From Planctomyces sp. (GTDB lineage: Bacteria > Planctomycetota > Planctomycetia > Planctomycetales > Planctomycetaceae), in NCBI GenBank assembly GCA_005798445.1, contig SYJG01000043.1, positions 1-59,267 of the forward strand: 59,267 nt of DNA, in the 5' to 3' direction. The notes below the pieces were generated by a model. That model saw nothing but the letters and a program-made list of their open reading frames with translations, ran no database searches and had not been told where the DNA came from. Shown piece after piece: positions 52,464 through 59,267 of this stretch. A program made the translations under genes and the position numbers. Each line of letters starts with the position of its first letter. Positions within the stretch are counted from its first letter, which is position 1.

Positions 52464-52815
52464 ATGACACGGCTGCCCAGTGTTTTGAAACGACTGCGCA
52501 CTTTCACGCCATCGGGCTTGCCCCGGTGGTTTAACGGCTTTTGCGCTTCTCGCATCGCAACGGATTAGCGCACAGGCCATAACTGATCCTCAGATTGATC
52601 TTCGCGCCGGCGAGCCGGGCGGCGTTAGCCCCCCGGCTCATGAAAACGTGAACAGCCTCGGAACAACCGGGGGGCTTACGCCACCCCACTCACCTGAACC
52701 ACGCGCGAATATCAATCTGAGGATCAATCAACCACCGGGGCAGGCCCGGTGGCGGAGAAAAAGGGCGATGAAAGTGCGCTGTAGGATTAGTTTGTCGGCT
52801 TGAAGGGGACATGAG
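52464..52815. repeat. Gene-free gap with a 284-bp nested palindrome around a family E element
   Basis: Three pairs of arms are nested. The pairs are 52496-52506 with 52769-52779 (GCGCACTTTCA), 52513-52531 with 52730-52748 (CGGGCTTGCCCCGGTGGTT, one mismatch) and 52585-52599 with 52711-52725 (GATCCTCAGATTGAT, perfect). The centre (52611-52693) is an imperfect family E palindrome. The stretches between arms are unequal. No gene is seen. Confidence 0.88.
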
Positions 52816-54297
52816 ATGGCCACGATCCCGACGACGCGCAGACAAATATTGGGCGGTCTGAGTCTCGGTATGTTGGGACTGGGGTTGCCCGATCTGCTGC
52901 GGCTCCGGGGCCAAGCCGCGCCGCAACGCTCAGCGCGGGCGAAATCCACCATCCTGATTTTTCTGAATGGCGGCGCTAGTCACGTCGATATGTGGGACAT
53001 GAAGCCGGACGCGCCGATTGAGGTGCGCGGCGAGTTCCAACCGATCGACACGTCGGTGCCGGGAATCCAAATCACGGAGCATCTGCCGCTCACGGCGCAG
53101 CTCATGCATCATTTCGCGCTGGTGCGGTCGGTCCAAATGCCGGGTGTCGAGAACAGTCACCCGTGGGGCTATTACTACATGCTCACGGGCCATCCCCCGG
53201 ATCCGTCACGCTACCCGGGCGGGCAACTCGAACCGCGGTCGAGCGACTGGCCGTTTCTGGGCTCCGTGGTCGCGGCCAAGCTGCGACGCGAATCCAATCG
53301 CTCGGCGGAAGCGTCCGGCGACAAGACCGATGTCGCTCGCCTACTGCCGGCGGCCGTGCAATTGCCGTGGATCTGGGACCAGATGGCCAAGACCGACTAC
53401 TTGGGTGGCTTCGCCGGTCGGCTGGGCCGCGTGTTCGATCCGTTTCTGATTCCGTTCGATCCCAAGTTGCGATCGTTCGCCTCATCCAGCGAACCGTTGC
53501 TCGAAGCGCCGCCGACCAGCGTGCGTTGGGACTCGCTGGCCGTGACCGATCTGATGCTCCCGGCCGAGATGAATGCCGCGCGGTTTCAGAATCGCAGTTC
53601 ACTGCTGGAACGAGTCGATGACTTCCAGCGATCGCAAGAACGTCGCGCGAACATCGCGGGCTACGACCGGTATCAGCAGCAAGCCATGACGCTGCTGACT
53701 TCACCCGCAGCGAAGCGGGCCTTGGCCATCGAAGAGGAACCCGATGCCGTGCGCGATCGCTACGGCCGGTCGATCAATGGGCAGTCTGCGTTGATGTGTC
53801 GCCGTCTGGTCGAAGCGGGCGTGCCGTTCGTCAACCTGCAATGGATGGCTCCGCGCGGCTACTACTACAACTGGGACTGCCATGTCGAAAACTTCCGCGC
53901 GTTGAAAAACCTGCTGCTGCCGGACTTGGATCAGGCGCTCTCGGCTTTGATGACCGATCTGGTCGATCGCCGACTGCTGGACGAGACGCTGGTCGTGATT
54001 GCCTCCGACATGGGCCGCACGCCGCGCGTCGGGGACGCGCTCAGCCCCAGCGGCCGTAACCATTGGAACTTCTGCCAGACGGTGCTCTTCGCGGGTGGAG
54101 GCGTGCGCGGCGGCCGGCATTATGGCTCGTCCGACAAGATCGCCGCGTATCCCACCGACAACCCCGTGCGTCCCGAACACATCGCCGCCACCATGTACGA
54201 GGCCCTCGGCATCTCCGAAAACCTCTGGGCCACCGATGCCCTCGGCAGACCGTACCATCTGCTCGAAGACGGGCACTCGTTGCCATTGTTCGGATAG
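52816..54297 (+). CDS. DUF1501 domain-containing protein
   Basis: This is a 493-residue protein with a twin-arginine-like leader (TTRRQILGGLSLGMLGLGLPDLL). The DUF1501 domain is longer than in the other two copies of this window. Its motifs are ILIFLNGGASHVDMWDMKPDAP, NSHPWGYYYMLTGHPPD and IASDMGRTPRVGD, with the metal-ligand region altered to SPSGRNHWNFCQ. It has no DUF1549/DUF1553 partner next to it and stands after a large nested palindrome. The start at 52816 gives the complete leader, and AAGGGGAC precedes it. Confidence 0.9.
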   Translation: MATIPTTRRQILGGLSLGMLGLGLPDLLRLRGQAAPQRSARAKSTILIFLNGGASHVDMWDMKPDAPIEVRGEFQPIDTSVPGIQITEHLPLTAQLMHHFALVRSVQMPGVENSHPWGYYYMLTGHPPDPSRYPGGQLEPRSSDWPFLGSVVAAKLRRESNRSAEASGDKTDVARLLPAAVQLPWIWDQMAKTDYLGGFAGRLGRVFDPFLIPFDPKLRSFASSSEPLLEAPPTSVRWDSLAVTDLMLPAEMNAARFQNRSSLLERVDDFQRSQERRANIAGYDRYQQQAMTLLTSPAAKRALAIEEEPDAVRDRYGRSINGQSALMCRRLVEAGVPFVNLQWMAPRGYYYNWDCHVENFRALKNLLLPDLDQALSALMTDLVDRRLLDETLVVIASDMGRTPRVGDALSPSGRNHWNFCQTVLFAGGGVRGGRHYGSSDKIAAYPTDNPVRPEHIAATMYEALGISENLWATDALGRPYHLLEDGHSLPLFG

Positions 54298-54327
54298 ACC
54301 ACACAGCGACCGGACAGTGCTTCCGGC

Positions 54328-55017
54328 TTATTGCGACGCCGATTGTTGCTCGTCCTGCGGCTCCAGTTCACCACGCTTCTCCAAGACTTTGTAAAGATAC
54401 AACGAGTAGCCGACAGGGAAGAGAGCGGCCAACATGATGCCGCTAAACATGACGACGAATGACGGCAGTTGGGGCAGGCCGCTCACGGTCACGAGTAAAC
54501 CCAACACGCCAGCTCCCACAAAAAGCTTCGCCGACAAGCGATGCGTCGCGTTCCAGACTCGATCGCTGGCGATCGTCCACGGGGTCCGCACGCCAACCCA
54601 GAAATTACGACGAACTTTCCCCAAAACATTGCCGAGCGTGACGAATAGCAAACACACGCCGCCGACGATCACACGACTCGCATCAAATTGACCTTTGATC
54701 GCCGCCCACAGCGTCACACCCTGCATGTAGGCGCAAAACACCAAAAAGATCAGGACAATGAAGTCGAACGTCGATCGAAACGAATCCAGTGTAAATTGTT
54801 TCGGTGACAACCACGGCAACGCTCGGAACATCAGAAATAATCCAATCATCAGCAACGGCACGAACGAGGCTCCCCACGGCTTGGACGCCCACCCGTCGAT
54901 CTCGCCTTTGATGTTCCAGTGCATCGGAATTCTCTCAGGCAGCGACCCATACATGGCCGCCGTCACCGCGATCACGGCGACGATCAATCCGATCGAAATC
55001 CACTGTGTACGGTTCAT
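54328..55017 (-). CDS. sdpI: SdpI-family membrane protein
   Basis: This 229-residue protein has about six transmembrane helices. The N-terminus is a DUF1648 domain (LPERIPMHWNIKGEIDGWASK, about 28-48), and the C-terminal half is the SdpI-type segment (NFWVGVRTPWTIASDRVWNATHR, about 138-160). In Bacillus, SdpI gives immunity to the SdpC toxin and senses it, sequestering the repressor SdpR at the membrane. The gene overlaps an SdpR-like regulator by ATGA (55014-55017), the same operon structure. No toxin gene is visible nearby. AGGAG precedes the start. Confidence 0.9.
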   Translation of the reverse strand: MNRTQWISIGLIVAVIAVTAAMYGSLPERIPMHWNIKGEIDGWASKPWGASFVPLLMIGLFLMFRALPWLSPKQFTLDSFRSTFDFIVLIFLVFCAYMQGVTLWAAIKGQFDASRVIVGGVCLLFVTLGNVLGKVRRNFWVGVRTPWTIASDRVWNATHRLSAKLFVGAGVLGLLVTVSGLPQLPSFVVMFSGIMLAALFPVGYSLYLYKVLEKRGELEPQDEQQSASQ

Positions 55018-55301
55018 GATTTCTTTCTCCTCTTGCGATCGGAGTTGAAGAAGTCCATCAGCCAAGCCAGCATGTCTTGCACGACCGTCGTGTTCAGCGA
55101 GTAGATGATTTGCTGTCCTTCGCGGCGACTGGCAATCAGGTCGGCATCTTTCAGCACCGAAAAATGATGCGACATCGACGGCTTTGTCATGTCAAACTTC
55201 TCGGCGAGATTTCCCGCCGACATCTCGCCGCGTCCCAAAAGCGACAGGATCTCGCGGCGAGTCGGATCGGACAGAGCTTTGAAGATCTCGTTGCTCGGCA
55301 T
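55014..55301 (-). CDS. sdpR: SdpR-type ArsR-family repressor
   Basis: This 95-residue winged-helix regulator opens with IFKALSDPTRREILSLL. The recognition helix region is MTKPSMSHHFSVLKDADLI, and the wing is SRREGQQIIYSLN. This pattern matches autorepressors of the SdpR subgroup and lacks metal-binding cysteines of the ArsR type. It probably represses the hydrolase-sdpR-sdpI operon and is inactivated when SdpI binds it at the membrane, as known for Bacillus. It begins 5 bases after the upstream hydrolase stop and overlaps sdpI. Confidence 0.92.
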   Translation of the reverse strand: MPSNEIFKALSDPTRREILSLLGRGEMSAGNLAEKFDMTKPSMSHHFSVLKDADLIASRREGQQIIYSLNTTVVQDMLAWLMDFFNSDRKRRKKS

Positions 55302-55305
55302 GGTT

Positions 55306-56757
55306 TCACTTCTTGGCCGAATACTTGGCGACCCAATTGCCGATCGCGGTCAATACTTCGGGGCTGATCGTCTCTTCGATGGTTCCATATTCGCTGAGCG
55401 ATCCGGTCTGGCACGTTTGAAACAGATGATTGAGCGACGGAAACTCGCGCACCTCATGATGCTGATGGCCACTGGCCTTCAAGGCCACTTCAAGCGGTGG
55501 GCGATTTTGGCTGGGCGCGACTTGCAAGTCGCGCTCGCCAAACAAGACCAGCATCGGACAGCGCACCTTTTCAAGGTCCGCCCGTGGATCGTGTCGCAGG
55601 AATCGGCGAAACCAAGGGGAGAGGACTCGCTTTGCTTCGGCTTTCAATGCGGCATCGCTGACCGCAGCCGAGAGAGCCGCATCGGCGGGCAGCTTTTTTT
55701 TCCAATCGGCAAGGAACTGTCCAGTCTTCGCTTCGGCCGCGGCACGGTCCGAATTTTCTTTGGCGGCGGCAAACAACCCCGCCTGCAACTCACGATTGAG
55801 CTGAATGGCCGCATCCGTCGCGCCTGCCGCGCGAGAAATCAATTCCGCCTGTTTGAACAGCAATTCGTCACCCGGCACTGCCGTCGTGGCCATCAACACG
55901 ATGAATGCCACGCGATCGGATTTCGCAGCAACCTCGACCGCAATGTTGGCTCCTTCGCTGTGCCCCAACAAACCGATCCGCGTGCGGTCGATCTCGGTGC
56001 GCGTTCGAAGGAACTCCACTCCCGCCAACGCGTCTCCCACAAAGTCGTCGGTCGTTGCATCGGCAACCTCCCCCGCAGAGCCGCCAACGCCGCGATCATC
56101 CACTCGCAACACGGCGATTCCACGGCGAGTCAGATAATCCGCCAACAACAAGAACGGCTTGTGGCCAAAGAGTTCTTCATCTCGGTTCTGCGATCCAGAG
56201 CCTGAGATCAGCAACATGGCAGGATGCGGCCCGACCGTGCGTGGCAACGTCAGTGTGCCCACAAATTTCGCGCGGCCCGCCAAGTTCTCATAGCTGACCT
56301 CGACCTCGTCATACGGAAATGGCCTCTTGGGTTCCTGCGGTCGTTTTGGTGGTGCTGATTTGGTGCCAGGCTTCAAGATCAATCGAAAAGACTGACCGCC
56401 TTGTTTCCATTGGCCAGCAATCTCTTTGCCGTCGTCGCTGAACTTTCCCTCGAAAATCCCCCCCAGTCGTTTCAACTCGAGCACGACCGAATTTTTCTCC
56501 GTCGTGACTCTGTCAATCTTCAATCCCAGGGCGTTCTGATCGGGACTGTCCATTGTCGCCGCCCAGGTCGCGTCTGGGTTCTTCTTCAGATCAAACACCA
56601 GCCGCAACTTGATCGCGCCGACATCCAACGTCCCGGCCCACGTTCCCTCTAGCGTCGGTTCTTTCGATGGCTCAGCACCAACGGCGCTCAGACACAGCAA
56701 CGCCAACCACATTGCGCCGAGAATTTGCCGAGCACCAACATGAAAACTCGCAGACAT
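55306..56757 (-). CDS. Exported alpha/beta hydrolase (esterase) of the Sdp operon
   Basis: This 483-residue protein has a signal peptide (LGAMWLALLCLSAVGAE). A beta-sandwich N-domain is at about 35-130 (LEGTWAGTLDVGAIKLRLVFDL). The alpha/beta-hydrolase domain is at about 150-480. The nucleophile is Ser267 in LLGHSEGA. DDRGVGGSAG, LVLFGERDLQV and the late His in FPSLNHLFQ complete the picture. Related enzymes hydrolyse short-chain esters or peptides. Its end is only 4 bases from the sdpR start, so it is the first gene of a three-gene operon with sdpR and sdpI. Confidence 0.9.
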   Translation of the reverse strand: MSASFHVGARQILGAMWLALLCLSAVGAEPSKEPTLEGTWAGTLDVGAIKLRLVFDLKKNPDATWAATMDSPDQNALGLKIDRVTTEKNSVVLELKRLGGIFEGKFSDDGKEIAGQWKQGGQSFRLILKPGTKSAPPKRPQEPKRPFPYDEVEVSYENLAGRAKFVGTLTLPRTVGPHPAMLLISGSGSQNRDEELFGHKPFLLLADYLTRRGIAVLRVDDRGVGGSAGEVADATTDDFVGDALAGVEFLRTRTEIDRTRIGLLGHSEGANIAVEVAAKSDRVAFIVLMATTAVPGDELLFKQAELISRAAGATDAAIQLNRELQAGLFAAAKENSDRAAAEAKTGQFLADWKKKLPADAALSAAVSDAALKAEAKRVLSPWFRRFLRHDPRADLEKVRCPMLVLFGERDLQVAPSQNRPPLEVALKASGHQHHEVREFPSLNHLFQTCQTGSLSEYGTIEETISPEVLTAIGNWVAKYSAKK

Positions 56758-56871
56758 GAAATTGACTCCAATGCGAATCAGGATTGTTAGCCATCTCTCT
56801 AAATATCTGGTTCGTCACAAACAGTCATTTCTTGCCACAGTCTTCTCAGAATTATCTGGCTCGGTCACGGC

Positions 56872-59049
56872 CTACAGCCGGCGCAGACGCTTCGCGTCGT
56901 TCAACTCGCGGTAGCAATCCGGGAGATCAAATCGCGACAGGACTCCCGGCACAAATGAGGAGAGCGGCCATTTGTAGTCTTCGTCTCCCGCGATGGAGGC
57001 ATACGAGTCGGGCGACTCTTTGAGCGTGACTTGTGTGACCGTCTTCGCGAGCACGGCGGCGAAGAGTGCCGGCAACGTTCCCCAACCTTTGGCGGCGAGA
57101 TGGACTTCCCGTTGACCGAACGACGACAGCCAGTCGAGAACTCGCAGCACGTCGATCGTCTTCTGGCCGACGTACGGGCGGTCGAGCATGATCGAATGTG
57201 CCGAATAGAAAAAGTCGCTGCCGTACGGCCGAGCAAATTGGTCGGACCCGCAGGTGTCGGGACGGGACTCGCCGATGCCGCGCACGTCGAGGGCATAGAA
57301 CGCGGCTCCCGGTTCGGCGGCGAGCAACTCGCGGATCAGCGGTTCGTCGGTCAGTTCGGCGTCGGCCGAGTGATGAGCGACGTACAACACGGCTCGGCCG
57401 ACTTTGTTTGGCGGCCGCGAATAATGTGGCTTGTCGCTCAGCATTGTGGCGACTGCAAGCATGTTCGGTTCGGTCTCGATGGCGTAGTGCGTGGCGTGCG
57501 GTTTGGGGTAGTTCCGTTTGATCGCCCGCAAGATGCGGTATTCGGGTGGTTGATCGCTGTCTACCGGGCCTCTCCGATTTGGACTGCGACGACCTGAGTC
57601 GTCGCTTTTTACATCGCGCTGATCGGGCGAGTCTGCTGGTTTTTCGCGGTCTCGGACGTTTTGAAAAGCTGTGACTTGGGTCACCGCAGTCCAAGGGAGC
57701 CGCAGTTCGTCACGAATCGCGGTCTTCAACTCGTCGCCGACCAGCGGATCTCGACCCTTGGCCAACTCGCACGATTTTTGATGTGTGAATGAGAAGACGG
57801 AGCGCGACTTCAATTCGGCAACTTGCCCATTCGGAGTACATCGCAGCGTTTCGTCTTTCTCGATGACCGGCTCCGGTTCGGATTCGATCGGGGGCAGACC
57901 AACCGCGCGGTTGAAGAACCGGTACATCGCCTCGCGGTTTTCGACCGAATAACCATGCTCGGTTGGTCCGACCTGCAACTGCACGTTGTCCGGTTGGCCG
58001 AGCAACGTGTAAATCCGCTTGAGCCGCAGGTACGCCTCGGTCGCGCCGCGCACGTCGAAGTAGTCACGCTCTTTCGCCAGAATGATGACCGGCTTCGGGG
58101 CCATCGCGGCGAGAAAATCGCTGTGATCGAGTCCTTCGGCGAGGGCTCGCGGCGGGCATTGCTCCGTGTCGGCGGGGAGTTCGTTTTCGAGATTGCGGCG
58201 GAACGTCGTGACGAAGCAGCCGGGTGCTCCCATCGTCCAGCGGCGTTCGAGGCCACAAAGCCACGTCGTCATCGTGCCGCCGCCGGAGTTGCCCGTGATG
58301 CCCACATGCCTGGGATCAACGTCGTCGCGCGACAGCAAATAATCGAGTGCCCGAATGCCATCCCACGCCCGCCAAGCTCCGAAGAACTCGCCGACCAGGA
58401 ATTGCTGATTCCCCGCGTGCAGATGTTCGGCAACACCGATCCCACGCTTCGGCTTCCATTGCTCATCGACATACTGCAATCGTTCGCCCTGCCCAATCGG
58501 ATCGAAGATCACGCAGACGTAGCCGAGCTTCGCCAAAGTCTGTGCGAATGGCTGATACGCATCTCCCGCCTTACCGTTTGCCGAATGCCCGCACGAGCCG
58601 ACCACGCCGGGAAACGGACCTTTGCGATTCTTCGGAACGTACACGTTCGCTGTAACGAGGAACCCCGGCCGGCTCTCGAAAATCACGTTCTCGATGCGGT
58701 ACTGCTCCCGTTCGACGACCTTCGTCACGCGCGGGTTCAGCGGAGTTCGCTCTGGCTCAGGCCCGAAGCAGCGGCGGATTTTTTCCTGAACCTTTCGGAC
58801 ATAGGACTCCGCATCCGCTCTCGTCTTGAGCGCGGCTTGTTCGGCGAGGATTCGCTCTTCAATCGTTCGGACTTGATCGACGAACCAGTCTTGAACGACT
58901 CGCGAAAAGCGATTGAGCGGCGGCGAGTTGGCAGGCTTCGGGTCTTGTGCAATGCCCAGTGATGGCCAAGTGAATGACATTACTCCGGCGGTCCAGGCAC
59001 CGTGGCCAATCGCTTGGAGACACTCGCGACGAGAAAAGTCATGGGACAT
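56872..59049 (-). CDS. Two-domain secreted alpha/beta hydrolase (acetyl xylan esterase-like)
   Basis: This 725-residue protein has a Tat-like N-terminus (SRRECLQAIGHGAWTAGVMSF). The first hydrolase domain (about 90-400) has YVPKNRKGPFPGVV, the nucleophile Ser255 in ITGNSGGG, and Asp/His in ILAKERDYFDV and GPTEHGYS. A second, degenerate domain (about 530-710) has YALDVRGIGESRPD, but LAAKGWGTLPALF stands where a Ser nucleophile would be, so it is probably not catalytic. The linker (about 480-510) is interrupted by an in-frame hairpin (57586-57605). Substrate unknown. The start at 59049 follows AAGGAA. Confidence 0.88.
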   Translation of the reverse strand: MSHDFSRRECLQAIGHGAWTAGVMSFTWPSLGIAQDPKPANSPPLNRFSRVVQDWFVDQVRTIEERILAEQAALKTRADAESYVRKVQEKIRRCFGPEPERTPLNPRVTKVVEREQYRIENVIFESRPGFLVTANVYVPKNRKGPFPGVVGSCGHSANGKAGDAYQPFAQTLAKLGYVCVIFDPIGQGERLQYVDEQWKPKRGIGVAEHLHAGNQQFLVGEFFGAWRAWDGIRALDYLLSRDDVDPRHVGITGNSGGGTMTTWLCGLERRWTMGAPGCFVTTFRRNLENELPADTEQCPPRALAEGLDHSDFLAAMAPKPVIILAKERDYFDVRGATEAYLRLKRIYTLLGQPDNVQLQVGPTEHGYSVENREAMYRFFNRAVGLPPIESEPEPVIEKDETLRCTPNGQVAELKSRSVFSFTHQKSCELAKGRDPLVGDELKTAIRDELRLPWTAVTQVTAFQNVRDREKPADSPDQRDVKSDDSGRRSPNRRGPVDSDQPPEYRILRAIKRNYPKPHATHYAIETEPNMLAVATMLSDKPHYSRPPNKVGRAVLYVAHHSADAELTDEPLIRELLAAEPGAAFYALDVRGIGESRPDTCGSDQFARPYGSDFFYSAHSIMLDRPYVGQKTIDVLRVLDWLSSFGQREVHLAAKGWGTLPALFAAVLAKTVTQVTLKESPDSYASIAGDEDYKWPLSSFVPGVLSRFDLPDCYRELNDAKRLRRL
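57586..57605. repeat. In-frame hairpin in the two-domain hydrolase gene
   Basis: GCGACGAC (57586-57593) pairs with GTCGTCGC (57598-57605) around CTGA, followed by TTTTT on the plus strand. This is antisense to the gene, so it would not terminate its own transcript. It falls in the linker between the two domains. Confidence 0.7.
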
Positions 59050-59092
59050 TTCGTGGTTCCTTGGCGAGCACTGTGAAGCGGAAAAGTAACCA

Positions 59093-59267
59093 GTATCACG
59101 GCTGTCGGTCATCGGCTGACGTCGTTGGCAGTGTCCTGATCGCGATGTTGCCTCGCAACCGCGACCACTCCGAGCCTGTGAAACAATTGACGCGCAGGCG
59201 AGCGGGGGGGCGTCAGCCCCCCTGTTTTTTGCTGAGATCGTGGCCACCGGGGGGCTGACGCCACCCC
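59093..59267. repeat. Family I half copy and family E palindrome at the window edge
   Basis: ATCACGGCTGTCGG at about 59095-59108 is the left end of family I without its right arm. From about 59200 a family E element (GCGAGCGGGGGGGCGTCAGC, with right arm ACCGGGGGGCTGACGCCACC) runs to the last base and is cut by the window edge. Confidence 0.85.

Overview
The window looks like chromosomal DNA of a planctomycete, probably order Planctomycetales. The basis is three DUF1501 proteins, a DUF1549/DUF1553 protein, a DUF1598 protein, a formylglycine-type sulfatase, very large secreted RTX/Calx-beta proteins, a PqqD-M50-HlyD fusion and a high GC content. A species cannot be named from the sequence alone.

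Layout. Positions 1-101 carry the tail of an IS30-type transposase. 200-7100 holds mostly minus-strand housekeeping genes: an Ldh-family oxidoreductase, an ExbD-like protein, an aldehyde dehydrogenase, a translationally coupled membrane protein-rnpA-yidD cluster, and a DnaJ-like chaperone. A tRNA-Gly(CCC) lies at 7238. 7360-14750 holds a giant adhesin-like gene that appears to have lost its 5' end, and a DUF1598 gene. 15169-17563 has a DapA-like aldolase, a WXG100-like protein and thyX. 17827-24140 is the most notable block. It contains an ECF sigma factor, a small membrane protein and a thioredoxin-fold gene interrupted by one in-frame UGA, convergent with rnr and selB. 24266-36529 carries a sulfatase, a glycosyltransferase, an RTX protein, envelope proteins, DUF1501, the M50/HlyD pair and lutB. 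36638-41748 carries an SGNH hydrolase, an alpha/beta hydrolase, an FMO, an SDR and hemD. 42415-54297 carries secreted-protein clusters (frameshifted SGNH esterase, DUF1549/1553, DUF1501, PPC protein, PhoD, PQQ-propeller, DUF1501). 54328-59049 has an SdpR/SdpI operon with an esterase and a two-domain hydrolase.

Main discovery. The gene at 19005-19559 reads as a 184-residue exported thioredoxin-like protein only if the UGA at 19215-19217 is decoded as selenocysteine. The UGA then forms a U-x-x-C redox motif. A hairpin with a GGUC apical loop begins nine bases downstream, and the gene for the dedicated elongation factor SelB lies 2.6 kb away. Conventional gene calling would split this gene into two meaningless ORFs. 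It is the last gene of a probable ECF-sigma operon.

Second theme. The window is peppered with at least ten families of palindromic repeats. Many are intergenic. One family supplies the stop codon of all five genes it directly abuts. Several others sit in frame inside protein-coding genes (rnr, a glycosyltransferase, the sigma-linked gene, a PPC protein), much like Rickettsia palindromic elements. One repeat forms the truncated end of an esterase remnant.
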